From CAZFBR01 sp035353495 [NCBI: uncultured bacterium] (GTDB lineage: Bacteria; DAOPZR01): DNA of 6,621 nucleotides. The notes beneath the pieces are model-generated. The model saw only the letters and a program-made list of their open reading frames with translations, searched no databases and was not told the origin of the DNA. Positions 1 through 6,236 of this stretch are shown one piece after another. Numbering within the stretch: position 1 is the stretch's first letter; each line of letters opens with the position of its first letter. The stretch lies in contig CAZFBR010000197.1 in NCBI GenBank assembly GCA_964517215.1, positions 1 through 6,621 on the forward strand, written 5' to 3'. Made by a program: the position numbers and the translations under genes.

Positions 1-672
1 GGGCTGGTGCAGGCGGCCGCCAGCGGCACGCTGCTGCTCGACGAGATCGGCGATGCGCCCCCCGCATTTCAGGTTGCACTGCTGCGTTTCATCGAGACCC
101 GGCGGTTTCGACCGGTCGGTGGCGATGAGGAACTGACTGCCAGCGCGCGGCTGGTCGTCGCCACCCACCGCGACCTCCGCCGGCTGGTAACCGAGGCCCG
201 CTTCCGCGAGGACCTTTTCTACCGCATCAACGCCCTGACCATTCCGCTGCCGCCGCTGCGCTACCGGCAGGACGACATCCCGCTCCTCGCGACGCACTTT
301 TTGTCCACCTTCGCCGCCGCCTACCACCGGCCGGTGCGCGGCTTCGCGCCCGCGGCCATGCAGGCGCTGCTGGCTCACCCGTGGCCGGGCAATGTCCGCG
401 AGCTGGAACGTGCGATCGAACGCGCGGTTGCTGTCGCCACCGGCGAGCTCGTCGCTGCCGCTGACCTTGCCCTCGCCGATGCGCCGGCATCAGCGTCCGC
501 CGCACCGGCGGCCGCTGCCGATTATGCCCGGGCCCGGGCGCAGTTCGAAGCCGATTATTTCCATGAACTGCTGCGCCGCCACGACGGCAACATTGCCGCG
601 GTCGCCCGCACCAGCGAACTCGACTATTCGACCGTGCAGCGCAAGCTCAAGAAGTATCTGCCGGACGCCTGA
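1..672 (+). CDS. Sigma-54-dependent transcriptional activator, C-terminal part (5' truncated by window edge)
   Basis: This is the C-terminal 223 residues of a bacterial enhancer-binding protein, which uses ATP hydrolysis to remodel sigma-54 RNA polymerase into an open complex. The frame is open from base 1, so the true start lies outside the window. Visible AAA+ elements, in order, are Walker B (LLLDEIGD, residues 11-18 of the visible part), sensor I (ATHRD, 54-58), the arginine-finger segment (RFREDLFYR, 67-75) and sensor II (WPGNVREL, 128-135). An Ala-rich linker (about 160-178) leads to a Fis-type helix-turn-helix at about 195-219 (GNIAAVARTSELDYSTVQRK). Walker A, the GAFTGA loop and any sensory domain are upstream and unseen, so the signal and targets cannot be named. 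It converges on proB and is probably not functionally linked to it. The family call is very secure; the subfamily is unknown. Confidence 0.95.
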   Translation, partial: GLVQAAASGTLLLDEIGDAPPAFQVALLRFIETRRFRPVGGDEELTASARLVVATHRDLRRLVTEARFREDLFYRINALTIPLPPLRYRQDDIPLLATHFLSTFAAAYHRPVRGFAPAAMQALLAHPWPGNVRELERAIERAVAVATGELVAAADLALADAPASASAAPAAAADYARARAQFEADYFHELLRRHDGNIAAVARTSELDYSTVQRKLKKYLPDA

Positions 673-713
673 CCGCCTCCGCACCGCACCTGCTGTCGTC
701 TCCCCCGGCAATC

Positions 714-749
714 GGGTCATGGGGGGGCAGTTGCCTCCCGCAATGACCC
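714..749. terminator. Stem-loop between convergent genes, probable bidirectional terminator
   Basis: The outer arms GGGTCAT (714-720) and ATGACCC (743-749) pair perfectly. Inside them GGGGGGC (722-728) pairs with GCCTCCC (733-739), with one G-T wobble, around the loop AGTT (729-732). Small bulges (721; 740-742) separate the two stems. The hairpin fills the gap between the stop codon of the sigma-54 activator (672) and that of proB (751), which is where a shared terminator is expected. No T-run follows on either strand, so it is not a textbook intrinsic terminator. It may stop transcription together with Rho or protect 3' ends. Confidence 0.6.
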
Positions 750-750
750 C

Positions 751-1866
751 CTATATCAGCACGAGATGGTCGCAGTGGATGACTTCGCGGTCGGTGCGGG
801 TGCGGGGTTTGGTTAGGGCGGTGCGCAGTTCGCCGGCGCTGTAGGCGCAGACACCGCGCGCGACTTCCTCGCCGGCGAGATCGATCACGCTGACGACTTC
901 GCCGCGGCGGAACGAACCGGTCACCCCCTTCACCCCGGCGATGAGCAGGGAACGCCCGCCGCGGCGGAGCGCGGCCGCGGCCCCGCCGTCGACCGTCAGC
1001 TCCCCCGCGCGCTTCGACCCGTAGGCGATGAAGCGCTCGCGCGCCTTGAGCCGGCGGCGCGGCAGAAAAAGGGTGCCGAGATTGTCCCCCGCCAGCAGCC
1101 GGGAGAGCACGTTCGGACAGGAGCCGTTGGCGATAATCAGCGGCACGCCCGACCCGGTGGCGATCTGCGCCGCCTGCAGCTTGGTCACCATGCCGCCCGT
1201 GGTCACGGTCCCGCGGGTGCACCCGGCCACCGCGAGGATGCGCTCGTCGATCCGGTCGACCACCGGGATGACCTCGTTCTGCCGCCCCGGCACCGGCGCG
1301 CAGGCGTAAAGCCCGTCCACGTCGGTGAGCACCACCAGCAGGTCGGCGTCATCGAGCAGCGCGACATACGCGGCCAGCCGGTCGTTGTCGCCGATCTTGA
1401 GCTCATCGACGGCGACGGTGTCATTTTCATTGACCACCGGCACGATCCCGAGCCGGTGCATGGCGGCGAGCGCATTCATCGCGTGCAGGTACTGGCTGCG
1501 GTTGCCGATGGTGACGTAGGTGAGCAGCACCTGCGCCGCCTGCAGCCCGTAGCGGTGGAACAGGCGGTAGTAGAGCCCCATGAGATGGATCTGCCCGAGC
1601 GCGGCGATGGCCTGCTTCGTCGGCAGATCGGCCGGCTTGCGCGCGAGCTTGAACGCGTGCATGCCAAGGCCGACCGCGCCCGAGGTGACGAGCGTGAACT
1701 GATAGCGCCCGGCGAGCTTCGCGATGTCCGCGACCAGGCGCTTGGCCCGCTCCCGGCTGATCCCGTGCTCGCGGTCGGCGAGGAGCGAGGTGCCGACCTT
1801 GACCACGATCTTCTTCACCGGGCCAAGCGCGATGCGGCGCGCCCCGGCAAGGTTCTGTCCGCCCAT
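751..1866 (-). CDS. proB: Glutamate 5-kinase (gamma-glutamyl kinase)
   Basis: ProB phosphorylates L-glutamate to gamma-glutamyl phosphate in the cytoplasm, the first and usually proline-inhibited step of proline synthesis. The 371-residue length fits the family. The amino-acid-kinase domain spans about residues 16-265, with the phosphate-binding VVKVGTSLL (21-29), TSGAVGLGM (61-69), VPVVNENDTVAVDE (142-155), GDNDRLAAYVA (159-169), VLTDVDGLY (179-187) and TTGGMVTKLQAA (222-233). A PUA domain follows at about 274-350. The tail ends in REVIHCDHLVLI, resembling the family's usual end. ATG at 1866 is chosen because AGGA lies 6 nt upstream and because it gives family length. The reading frame extends to an ATG at 1923, but that would add a Gly-rich 19-residue leader with no counterpart in the family. 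No proA is seen. A 188-nt gap separates the gene from obgE, so it may have its own promoter. Confidence 0.96.
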   Translation of the reverse strand: MGGQNLAGARRIALGPVKKIVVKVGTSLLADREHGISRERAKRLVADIAKLAGRYQFTLVTSGAVGLGMHAFKLARKPADLPTKQAIAALGQIHLMGLYYRLFHRYGLQAAQVLLTYVTIGNRSQYLHAMNALAAMHRLGIVPVVNENDTVAVDELKIGDNDRLAAYVALLDDADLLVVLTDVDGLYACAPVPGRQNEVIPVVDRIDERILAVAGCTRGTVTTGGMVTKLQAAQIATGSGVPLIIANGSCPNVLSRLLAGDNLGTLFLPRRRLKARERFIAYGSKRAGELTVDGGAAAALRRGGRSLLIAGVKGVTGSFRRGEVVSVIDLAGEEVARGVCAYSAGELRTALTKPRTRTDREVIHCDHLVLI

Positions 1867-2054
1867 GATTTTTCCTGTCTTTCCCCCGCAGCCGCACCCG
1901 TCAGCCGCACCGGCGCGCGGCACTCACGGCACGGTCATGCGGTTCCGGCCGTGCCCACCGCCCGGGTGCCAGCCATCCCGGCGCAACCCGGCTCCGGCCG
2001 CCACCCGCCGGCATGCGCCCCGGCCTGTCGTCCGCCGGTTGGCGTGCGGGCGGA
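1867..2054. other. Non-coding gap between obgE and proB with inverted repeats
   Basis: This is the longest non-coding stretch on the minus strand (188 nt) and very GC-rich. TCCGCC (2031-2036) and GGCGGA (2049-2054) form a six-pair stem directly after the obgE stop codon. GGCACGG (1928-1934) and CCGTGCC (1949-1955) form a seven-pair stem around a 14-nt loop. Neither is followed by a T-run. I see no convincing -35/-10 or -24/-12 promoter by eye. The stems could be weak terminators, processing sites or simply by-products of high GC. Confidence 0.4.
1873..1876 (-). promoter_or_regulatory. proB ribosome binding site
   Basis: AGGA on the minus strand lies 6 nt before the ATG at 1866. It supports this start over the in-frame ATG at 1923. 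Confidence 0.6.
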
Positions 2055-3326
2055 TCAGTCGCAGAACACGAATTCGCGGTCGCCAATGACCACGGTGTCG
2101 CCCGCCTTGCAGCCCTTGGCGCGCAGCGCGTCGGAGACCCCGCGCTTTTCCATGATCCGCTGGAAGGCGGCGAGCGCCTCCTCATTGGCAAAATCGGTGA
2201 CGGCCAGCCGCTGCTCAAGCCAGGGCGCCACCAGCAGAAAATCACCGTCCGGCGTGCGCGAGACCCGCACCGCATGCTGGTCCGGCGGCAGGGTAATCCG
2301 CACCGGCTCCGGCGCCTGCTCCACCGCCGGGCGCGGATGCTCCTGCGCCAGCGCAAAGAGCCGCGCGCGCAGTTCCGCCATCCCCGTCCCATCCTGGGCG
2401 GAGATGACCAGCGGCGTCACCTTGCGGCGCCGCAGCGTCGCGACCGCCTTTTTGCGTTCGGTCGCGTCGAGCAGGTCGGCCTTGGTCACCACCACGACCT
2501 GCGGCTTGTGCATCAGCCCGTGCCCGTAGCAGTCCAGTTCATCGCGAATGACCTTGTAGCGCTCGCCCAGCGTATCCAGCGGCTGGCCCTCGACGAGGTG
2601 CAGAACGAGGCGCGTGCGCTCGATATGCTTGAGAAACTGGATCCCCATCCCGCGCCCCTGATGCGCGCCGGCAATCAACCCGGGCAGATCGGCCACAACC
2701 AGCGCGGCCTCACTGAGCTCATCACGCACAATGCCGAGGATCGGATGCTTGGTGGTGAACGGATAGGCCGCCACCGCGGGGGTGGCCTTGCTGATCGCGC
2801 GCAGCAGCGTCGACTTGCCCGCATTGGGGAGCCCGACCAGCCCGAGGTCGGCGAGGATCTTGAGTTCGAGCCGCAGCTCGCGTTCCTCGCCGGGCGCCCC
2901 CAGCTCGCGCCGGCGCGGGGCGGGATTGCGCGCCGAGGCAAACGACACATTCCCCCGCCCGCCCCGCCCGCCGGCGGCGGCGACGAATTCCTGCCCCGGC
3001 GCCATCAGGTCGGTGAGCAGCTTGCCCGACGCCGCGTCGTAGACCTGCGTCCCCACCGGTACGCGGCAGACCACATCCGCCCCGGTCGCCCCGGTCTTGT
3101 TCTTCCCCTTCGCATGCTGGCCCGGTTTCGCCTTGACCTGGGGCGCGAACTGGTAATCGATCAGGGTGGTGGCGGACGGGTCGGCGCGCAGGATGACATC
3201 CCCGCCCGGCCCGCCGCAGCCGCCGTCGGGCCCGCCGCGCGGGACATACGGCTCCCGGCGAAAACTGACGCACCCGTCCCCGCCCCGCCCGCCCGTGGCG
3301 GTCAGGGTGACCCGGTCAATGAACAT
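2055..3326 (-). CDS. obgE: Obg-family GTPase, ribosome assembly factor
   Basis: Obg (ObgE/CgtA) is an essential GTPase that binds the 50S subunit late in assembly and is linked to the stringent response. The 423-residue protein has all three domains. The Gly-rich Obg fold spans about 1-157, with GGRGGDGCVSFRRE at 12-25. The G domain spans about 158-325: G1 GLPNAGKST (165-173), G2 YPFTTKHP (188-195), G3 DLPG (213-216), G4 TKAD (281-284) and G5 ISA (308-310). A complete OCT domain follows at about 340-423, ending GDREFVFCD. G4 has Thr rather than Asn, and G2 carries Lys-His after TT where many homologues have Leu-X; both look compatible with function. ATG at 3326 gives the canonical N-terminus MFIDRVTL. 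No Shine-Dalgarno is visible before it, so translation may be coupled to rpmA, which ends 36 nt upstream. Confidence 0.97.
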   Translation of the reverse strand: MFIDRVTLTATGGRGGDGCVSFRREPYVPRGGPDGGCGGPGGDVILRADPSATTLIDYQFAPQVKAKPGQHAKGKNKTGATGADVVCRVPVGTQVYDAASGKLLTDLMAPGQEFVAAAGGRGGRGNVSFASARNPAPRRRELGAPGEERELRLELKILADLGLVGLPNAGKSTLLRAISKATPAVAAYPFTTKHPILGIVRDELSEAALVVADLPGLIAGAHQGRGMGIQFLKHIERTRLVLHLVEGQPLDTLGERYKVIRDELDCYGHGLMHKPQVVVVTKADLLDATERKKAVATLRRRKVTPLVISAQDGTGMAELRARLFALAQEHPRPAVEQAPEPVRITLPPDQHAVRVSRTPDGDFLLVAPWLEQRLAVTDFANEEALAAFQRIMEKRGVSDALRAKGCKAGDTVVIGDREFVFCD

Positions 3327-3362
3327 GACGGACGCAGCGGGGCATGGTAACCGGTCGCGCCG

Positions 3363-3617
3363 TCAGGCGGCGACGACCGCGACGCGACGGTTCTGCTTGC
3401 TGGTGCAGGCGAACTTGACCACGCCGTCGATCAGCGCGAACAGCGTGTCGTCGCTGCCGATGCCGACGTTGAGACCCGGCTTGAACTTCGTGCCCCGCTG
3501 CCGCACGAGCACCGTGCCCGCCGTCACCTTCTGCCCGTCATGCCGCTTGACGCCCAGCCGCTGCGAATTCGAATCGCGGCCGTTCCGGGAACTGCCTACG
3601 CCCTTCTTATGTGCCAT
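3363..3617 (-). CDS. rpmA: 50S ribosomal protein L27 (bL27)
   Basis: bL27 is a large-subunit protein whose flexible N-terminus reaches towards the peptidyl transferase centre. The 84-residue length and the sequence are typical: [16 protein letters not shown] at 1-16, [11 protein letters not shown] at 38-48, and [16 protein letters not shown] at 54-69. It begins directly at MAHKKG, the mature-type N-terminus. It lacks the roughly nine-residue extension, ending in a Phe-rich cleavage site, seen in Firmicutes. None is hidden upstream, because the frame meets a stop at 3630-3632, five codons before the ATG. A strong AGGAGG lies 7 nt before the start. The gene begins 2 nt after the prp stop, which suggests coupled translation. 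Confidence 0.98.
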   Translation of the reverse strand: MAHKKGVGSSRNGRDSNSQRLGVKRHDGQKVTAGTVLVRQRGTKFKPGLNVGIGSDDTLFALIDGVVKFACTSKQNRRVAVVAA

Positions 3618-3619
3618 TG

Positions 3620-3952
3620 CTACTCCTCCTCAACGGTTATCGATATGTGTTCCGGCTGCTGTTGCGCCAGCAGCAGCAGCCCGTTGCGCAAATTGCCGAG
3701 CAGCACCTGCGCCGCCGCCGCCTGCGCCGGCGTCAGCCGCGCCGGCAGCGCCAGCTCCAGCACCCCCGGCGCGCGAACCAGCAGCGGCTCAATGCCGTGG
3801 TCCGCACTCAAACTGTACAGCGTCGCGTCGGCGAGCATGCTGACCGCCGCGCAGACCAGATCGTGACCCGGCGCACCCGCGCCCGCATGGCCGCGGATCG
3901 CCGCCGCCGCCAGCCCGCCCGTCCGGGCGCGCCGCAGCGTGGCGACGATCAT
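3620..3952 (-). CDS. prp: Ribosomal-processing cysteine protease Prp (YsxB family)
   Basis: The family is a small cysteine protease that, in Staphylococcus and relatives, removes the N-terminal extension of L27 during ribosome assembly. The 110-residue protein matches the family in length, start (MIVATL) and key motifs. GHAG carries His22, and HDLVCAAVS (30-38) carries Asp31 and Cys34, the same spacing as the His/Cys catalytic pair described for the staphylococcal enzyme. Later segments [20 protein letters not shown] (81-100) and [10 protein letters not shown] (101-110) resemble the family's C-terminal helix and strand. It sits in the classic place between rplU and rpmA, 9 nt after rplU and 2 nt before rpmA. 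Only a poor ribosome binding site precedes it, so coupling to rplU is likely. The oddity is that the neighbouring L27 has no extension to cut, so the substrate here is unclear. The family call is strong; the substrate is inference. Confidence 0.88.
   Translation of the reverse strand: MIVATLRRARTGGLAAAAIRGHAGAGAPGHDLVCAAVSMLADATLYSLSADHGIEPLLVRAPGVLELALPARLTPAQAAAAQVLLGNLRNGLLLLAQQQPEHISITVEEE
3625..3630 (-). promoter_or_regulatory. Strong rpmA ribosome binding site inside the end of prp
   Basis: AGGAGG lies 7 nt before the rpmA ATG. The same bases form the three final GAG codons (Glu-Glu-Glu) of prp, whose TAG stop lies between the site and the start codon. Confidence 0.85.
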
Positions 3953-3961
3953 GACGTCGGA

Positions 3962-4273
3962 CTACGCCGAAATGGCGAGGACCTTGAGCTCGGTGTACGG
4001 CTGCCGCGAGCCGCGGGTCCGCCGCGAGTCCTTGCGCCGGCGATACTTGAACGAGATGATCTTGTCGCCCTTGGTCTGCGCCATGATCTGGCCCTGGACC
4101 TTGGCGCCCTTGACCACCGGCGTGCCGATCGTGATCTTCTCGCCGTCCGCCACCAGCAACACCTGGTCGAGCATCACCTGGTCACCGGCCTTGCCGTCGA
4201 GCTTGGCCACGCTGATCACATCGCCCTTGGCCACCTTGAACTGCTGACTGCCACTCTGTACGATCGCGTACAT
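3962..4273 (-). CDS. rplU: 50S ribosomal protein L21 (bL21)
   Basis: bL21 is a large-subunit protein that binds 23S rRNA. The 103-residue length is the family norm. The N-terminal beta-barrel begins MYAIVQSGSQQFKVAKGD (1-18). The diagnostic basic RNA-binding segment is FKYRRRKDSRRTRGSRQPYT (75-94), followed by ELKVLAISA. ATG at 4273 is preceded by AAGGAGG at 6-nt spacing. It is the first ribosomal gene of the rplU-prp-rpmA-obgE set. The gene for a small membrane protein ends only 21 nt upstream, so any dedicated rplU promoter would have to lie inside that upstream gene. None is obvious by eye. Confidence 0.98.
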   Translation of the reverse strand: MYAIVQSGSQQFKVAKGDVISVAKLDGKAGDQVMLDQVLLVADGEKITIGTPVVKGAKVQGQIMAQTKGDKIISFKYRRRKDSRRTRGSRQPYTELKVLAISA

Positions 4274-4279
4274 CCCCTG

Positions 4280-4286
4280 CCTCCTT
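4280..4286 (-). promoter_or_regulatory. rplU ribosome binding site
   Basis: AAGGAGG on the minus strand lies 6 nt before the rplU ATG. It is a near-perfect Shine-Dalgarno, fitting a highly translated ribosomal gene. Confidence 0.85.
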
Positions 4287-4294
4287 CACGCACC

Positions 4295-4483
4295 TCAATG
4301 ATGCATATGGTCGCTGTAAATGGCCCGCTCCATGAGCGGCTCCGCTTCCTTGTTGTACGGCGACGCGGGATCGATCAGGTACCAGCTCATCCCCCAGCCG
4401 ATCAGCATCGCCAGCAGCAGGCAGCACCCCAAAGCCAGCACCGTCGGGCGTGCCGCCAGATAATCAAAGCACCGGTCCAGCAT
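4295..4483 (-). CDS. Small single-pass membrane protein, unknown function
   Basis: I do not recognise this 62-residue protein. A short N-terminus (MLDRCFDYLAARP) leads into one hydrophobic helix at about residues 14-36, which contains a Cys-Cys pair (20-21), and then a polar tail ending SDHMHH. Arg4 and Arg12 lie before the helix and the tail is mostly acidic, so an inside N-terminus with the tail outside is the likely topology. No lipobox is evident, so this looks like an anchor rather than a cleaved signal. The ATG at 4483 has only a weak GGAA 4 nt upstream. The gene starts 15 nt after the TPR gene's stop, so translation may be coupled. Its position in a tight gene row and its clean helix support a real gene. 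A partnership with the TPR membrane protein is inference from adjacency. Confidence 0.7.
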   Translation of the reverse strand: MLDRCFDYLAARPTVLALGCCLLLAMLIGWGMSWYLIDPASPYNKEAEPLMERAIYSDHMHH

Positions 4484-4498
4484 CGCGTTCCATCCCGT

Positions 4499-6202
4499 TC
4501 ACTGCGTTGGTTCCTCCGCCAGCACCGTCGGATCGGCCGCCATCGCCACCGACAGCAACGGTGTTCCGCGGAAAAACCGCTCCAAATTCGCCGCCGCCAC
4601 GCTCTGCGGCCAGCCGCGTTCCGCCGCAATCTCCCGCGCCGCCAGATACTGGCGCGCGGCGGTCCGCGTATCGCCCGCCAGCTCGGCGATCACCCCGAGA
4701 TTGTTCTGCACCCGCCCCTGCACCGCCTCCAGGGCGATGCAGCGCTGATACAGCGCCGCCGCCGAATCGCCGCGATCGGTCAGCAGGTAGGCCGTGGCCA
4801 GATTATATGCCACCTGCAGCGACCGCGGCAGCAGGCGCGCCGCCTTTTCCCAGCGCACCGCCGCCTCGGCATGCTGGCCGGCGCGGAACAGGGCGAGCGC
4901 ATAATTGCCCCAGAACGCGCCATCCGCAGCCCCCGCCTCCTCGGCCTGGCGGTACTGCACCAGCGCCGCCGGCACATCCCGCAGATGCAGCAGCGCAATG
5001 TCGCCCAGCCGCGCCAGCGCCGGCGCATAGCGCGGATCGACCCGCGTCGCCTCCTGCAGCCGTCCGAGCGCCGCACCCAGATCGCCGCGCACATAGGCCA
5101 CTTCACCCAGGAAGTAGTAGCCGGCCGGGTCGGCGGGCAGTTTGGCCAGCAGCTCCTGCGCCCCGGCCTGCGCCCGGTCAAGCCGCTGCCCGCGAATGGC
5201 GACCGCCACCTCGCATTTGAGCAGCCGCTCCGAGTCCGGATACCGCTCCCGCCCGTTGCGCGTATACTCCGCCGCCAGGTAGGTATTGTCCAGGGCCAGC
5301 TGCAGCCCGATCAGGTCGAGATAATCCTCCTCGGTCTCCGCCGCCGCGCGCTGCCGCACCAGCTCCTCGTTGGCGGCGCGCGCCCGTTCGATGTCACCCG
5401 CCCGCAGCCACGCCCGCCGCAGCAGGCGGTAGACCGCGGGATCCTTTTCACTGAACCATTCCGCCTGGCGCAGCACCGCAATCGCTTCGTCGTTCCGCTT
5501 GCGCGCCAGCTCAATCTCCGCCTGCAGCAGGTAGCCGTCCAGCTCCTGATGGTAGGCGCGGATCAGCTCCTGCGCGCCTTCCTCCGCCAGCGCCAGATCG
5601 TTGCGGGCGAGCCCGATCCGGCCCAGCAGCGTCAGCAGCTCGCGCTGCGAACCGCTGATCCGCAGCCCGTCACGCGCCACGGCGACGGCCTGATCGGCGT
5701 CACCGCGCTCCCAGTACGCCTGCGCATACGCCACATGCAGGCGGGCATCCAGGGTGTCCTCCGCCTGGCATTCGGCAAACAGCTTCAGCGCCGCCGCATC
5801 CTGCCGGTCGCGGATCAGCTGCGCGCCATGCGCATAGCGCTTTTCCAGCGACGGCTGCTTCAGCACCAGCCACAGCGCCAGCGCCAGCATCAGGCCGATC
5901 AGCAGCGCCACCCCGCCGATTTTGGCGGCGTGGAGGATCCGCTCGCGCCGCGGATCAGACACCGCCTCCGGCAGCGCGATGATCGGCTCGTCGGGCAGCC
6001 CCTCGCCCGGCAGCGCGGTGAATGTGTCAACTTCGGTCAGCGTCGTCGGCAGCGCATACAGCATCGGCTCCGGCGACAGGTCCGCCGGCGACGACCCCGG
6101 CGCTGTCCCCGCCGGCGGGCCGCCCCGCCGGCTGTCCTCGGCGGTCTTTTTGAGCAGCGAGGCAATGCTGCCAAAGTCGGATTTCTTGTCCTCGGGGCTC
6201 AC
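4499..6202 (-). CDS. Membrane-anchored tetratricopeptide-repeat protein
   Basis: This 567-residue protein has three parts. Residues 1-93 are a mostly disordered Pro/Gly-rich segment with a short amphipathic stretch near the start (FGSIASLLKK, 10-19). A single transmembrane helix lies at about 94-114 and follows basic residues (Arg85, Arg86, Arg88, Lys94), so the N-terminus is probably cytoplasmic. Residues 120-540 form a long alpha-helical array of about ten TPR-like repeats. The clearest repeats are at about 359-390, 393-424, 427-459, 462-494 and 496-528, with typical elements such as YYFLGEVAYVRGDLGAALGR and NYALALFRAGQHAEAA. TPR arrays are protein-binding scaffolds, and no catalytic domain is seen. 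The start is GTG at 6202, chosen because GGGGAGG lies 5 nt upstream. It follows an unrecognised gene by 34 nt and precedes a small membrane protein, suggesting an envelope-associated complex. The specific role is unknown. Confidence 0.88.
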   Translation of the reverse strand: MSPEDKKSDFGSIASLLKKTAEDSRRGGPPAGTAPGSSPADLSPEPMLYALPTTLTEVDTFTALPGEGLPDEPIIALPEAVSDPRRERILHAAKIGGVALLIGLMLALALWLVLKQPSLEKRYAHGAQLIRDRQDAAALKLFAECQAEDTLDARLHVAYAQAYWERGDADQAVAVARDGLRISGSQRELLTLLGRIGLARNDLALAEEGAQELIRAYHQELDGYLLQAEIELARKRNDEAIAVLRQAEWFSEKDPAVYRLLRRAWLRAGDIERARAANEELVRQRAAAETEEDYLDLIGLQLALDNTYLAAEYTRNGRERYPDSERLLKCEVAVAIRGQRLDRAQAGAQELLAKLPADPAGYYFLGEVAYVRGDLGAALGRLQEATRVDPRYAPALARLGDIALLHLRDVPAALVQYRQAEEAGAADGAFWGNYALALFRAGQHAEAAVRWEKAARLLPRSLQVAYNLATAYLLTDRGDSAAALYQRCIALEAVQGRVQNNLGVIAELAGDTRTAARQYLAAREIAAERGWPQSVAAANLERFFRGTPLLSVAMAADPTVLAEEPTQ

Positions 6203-6207
6203 GCCCG

Positions 6208-6214
6208 CCTCCCC
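6208..6214 (-). promoter_or_regulatory. Ribosome binding site supporting the GTG start of the TPR gene
   Basis: GGGGAGG on the minus strand lies 5 nt before the GTG at 6202. It makes this non-ATG start the best choice. Confidence 0.65.
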
Positions 6215-6236
6215 CCGCGCCCGACCGCCGCCGCGG

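Noticed and set aside
1867-1923. N-terminal extension of ProB from an ATG at 1923
   Set aside because: It would add a low-complexity 19-residue leader. The ATG at 1866 has an AGGA at 6 nt and gives the normal ProB length.
2013-3350. Plus-strand open frame of 445 codons opposite obgE
   Set aside because: It is the antisense shadow of a certain Obg gene and its translation resembles no protein family.
3661-3690. CAG-type triplet run in the prp coding region
   Set aside because: It is only the codons for a Leu/Ala/Gln-rich helix in Prp and is too short to be a meaningful repeat.
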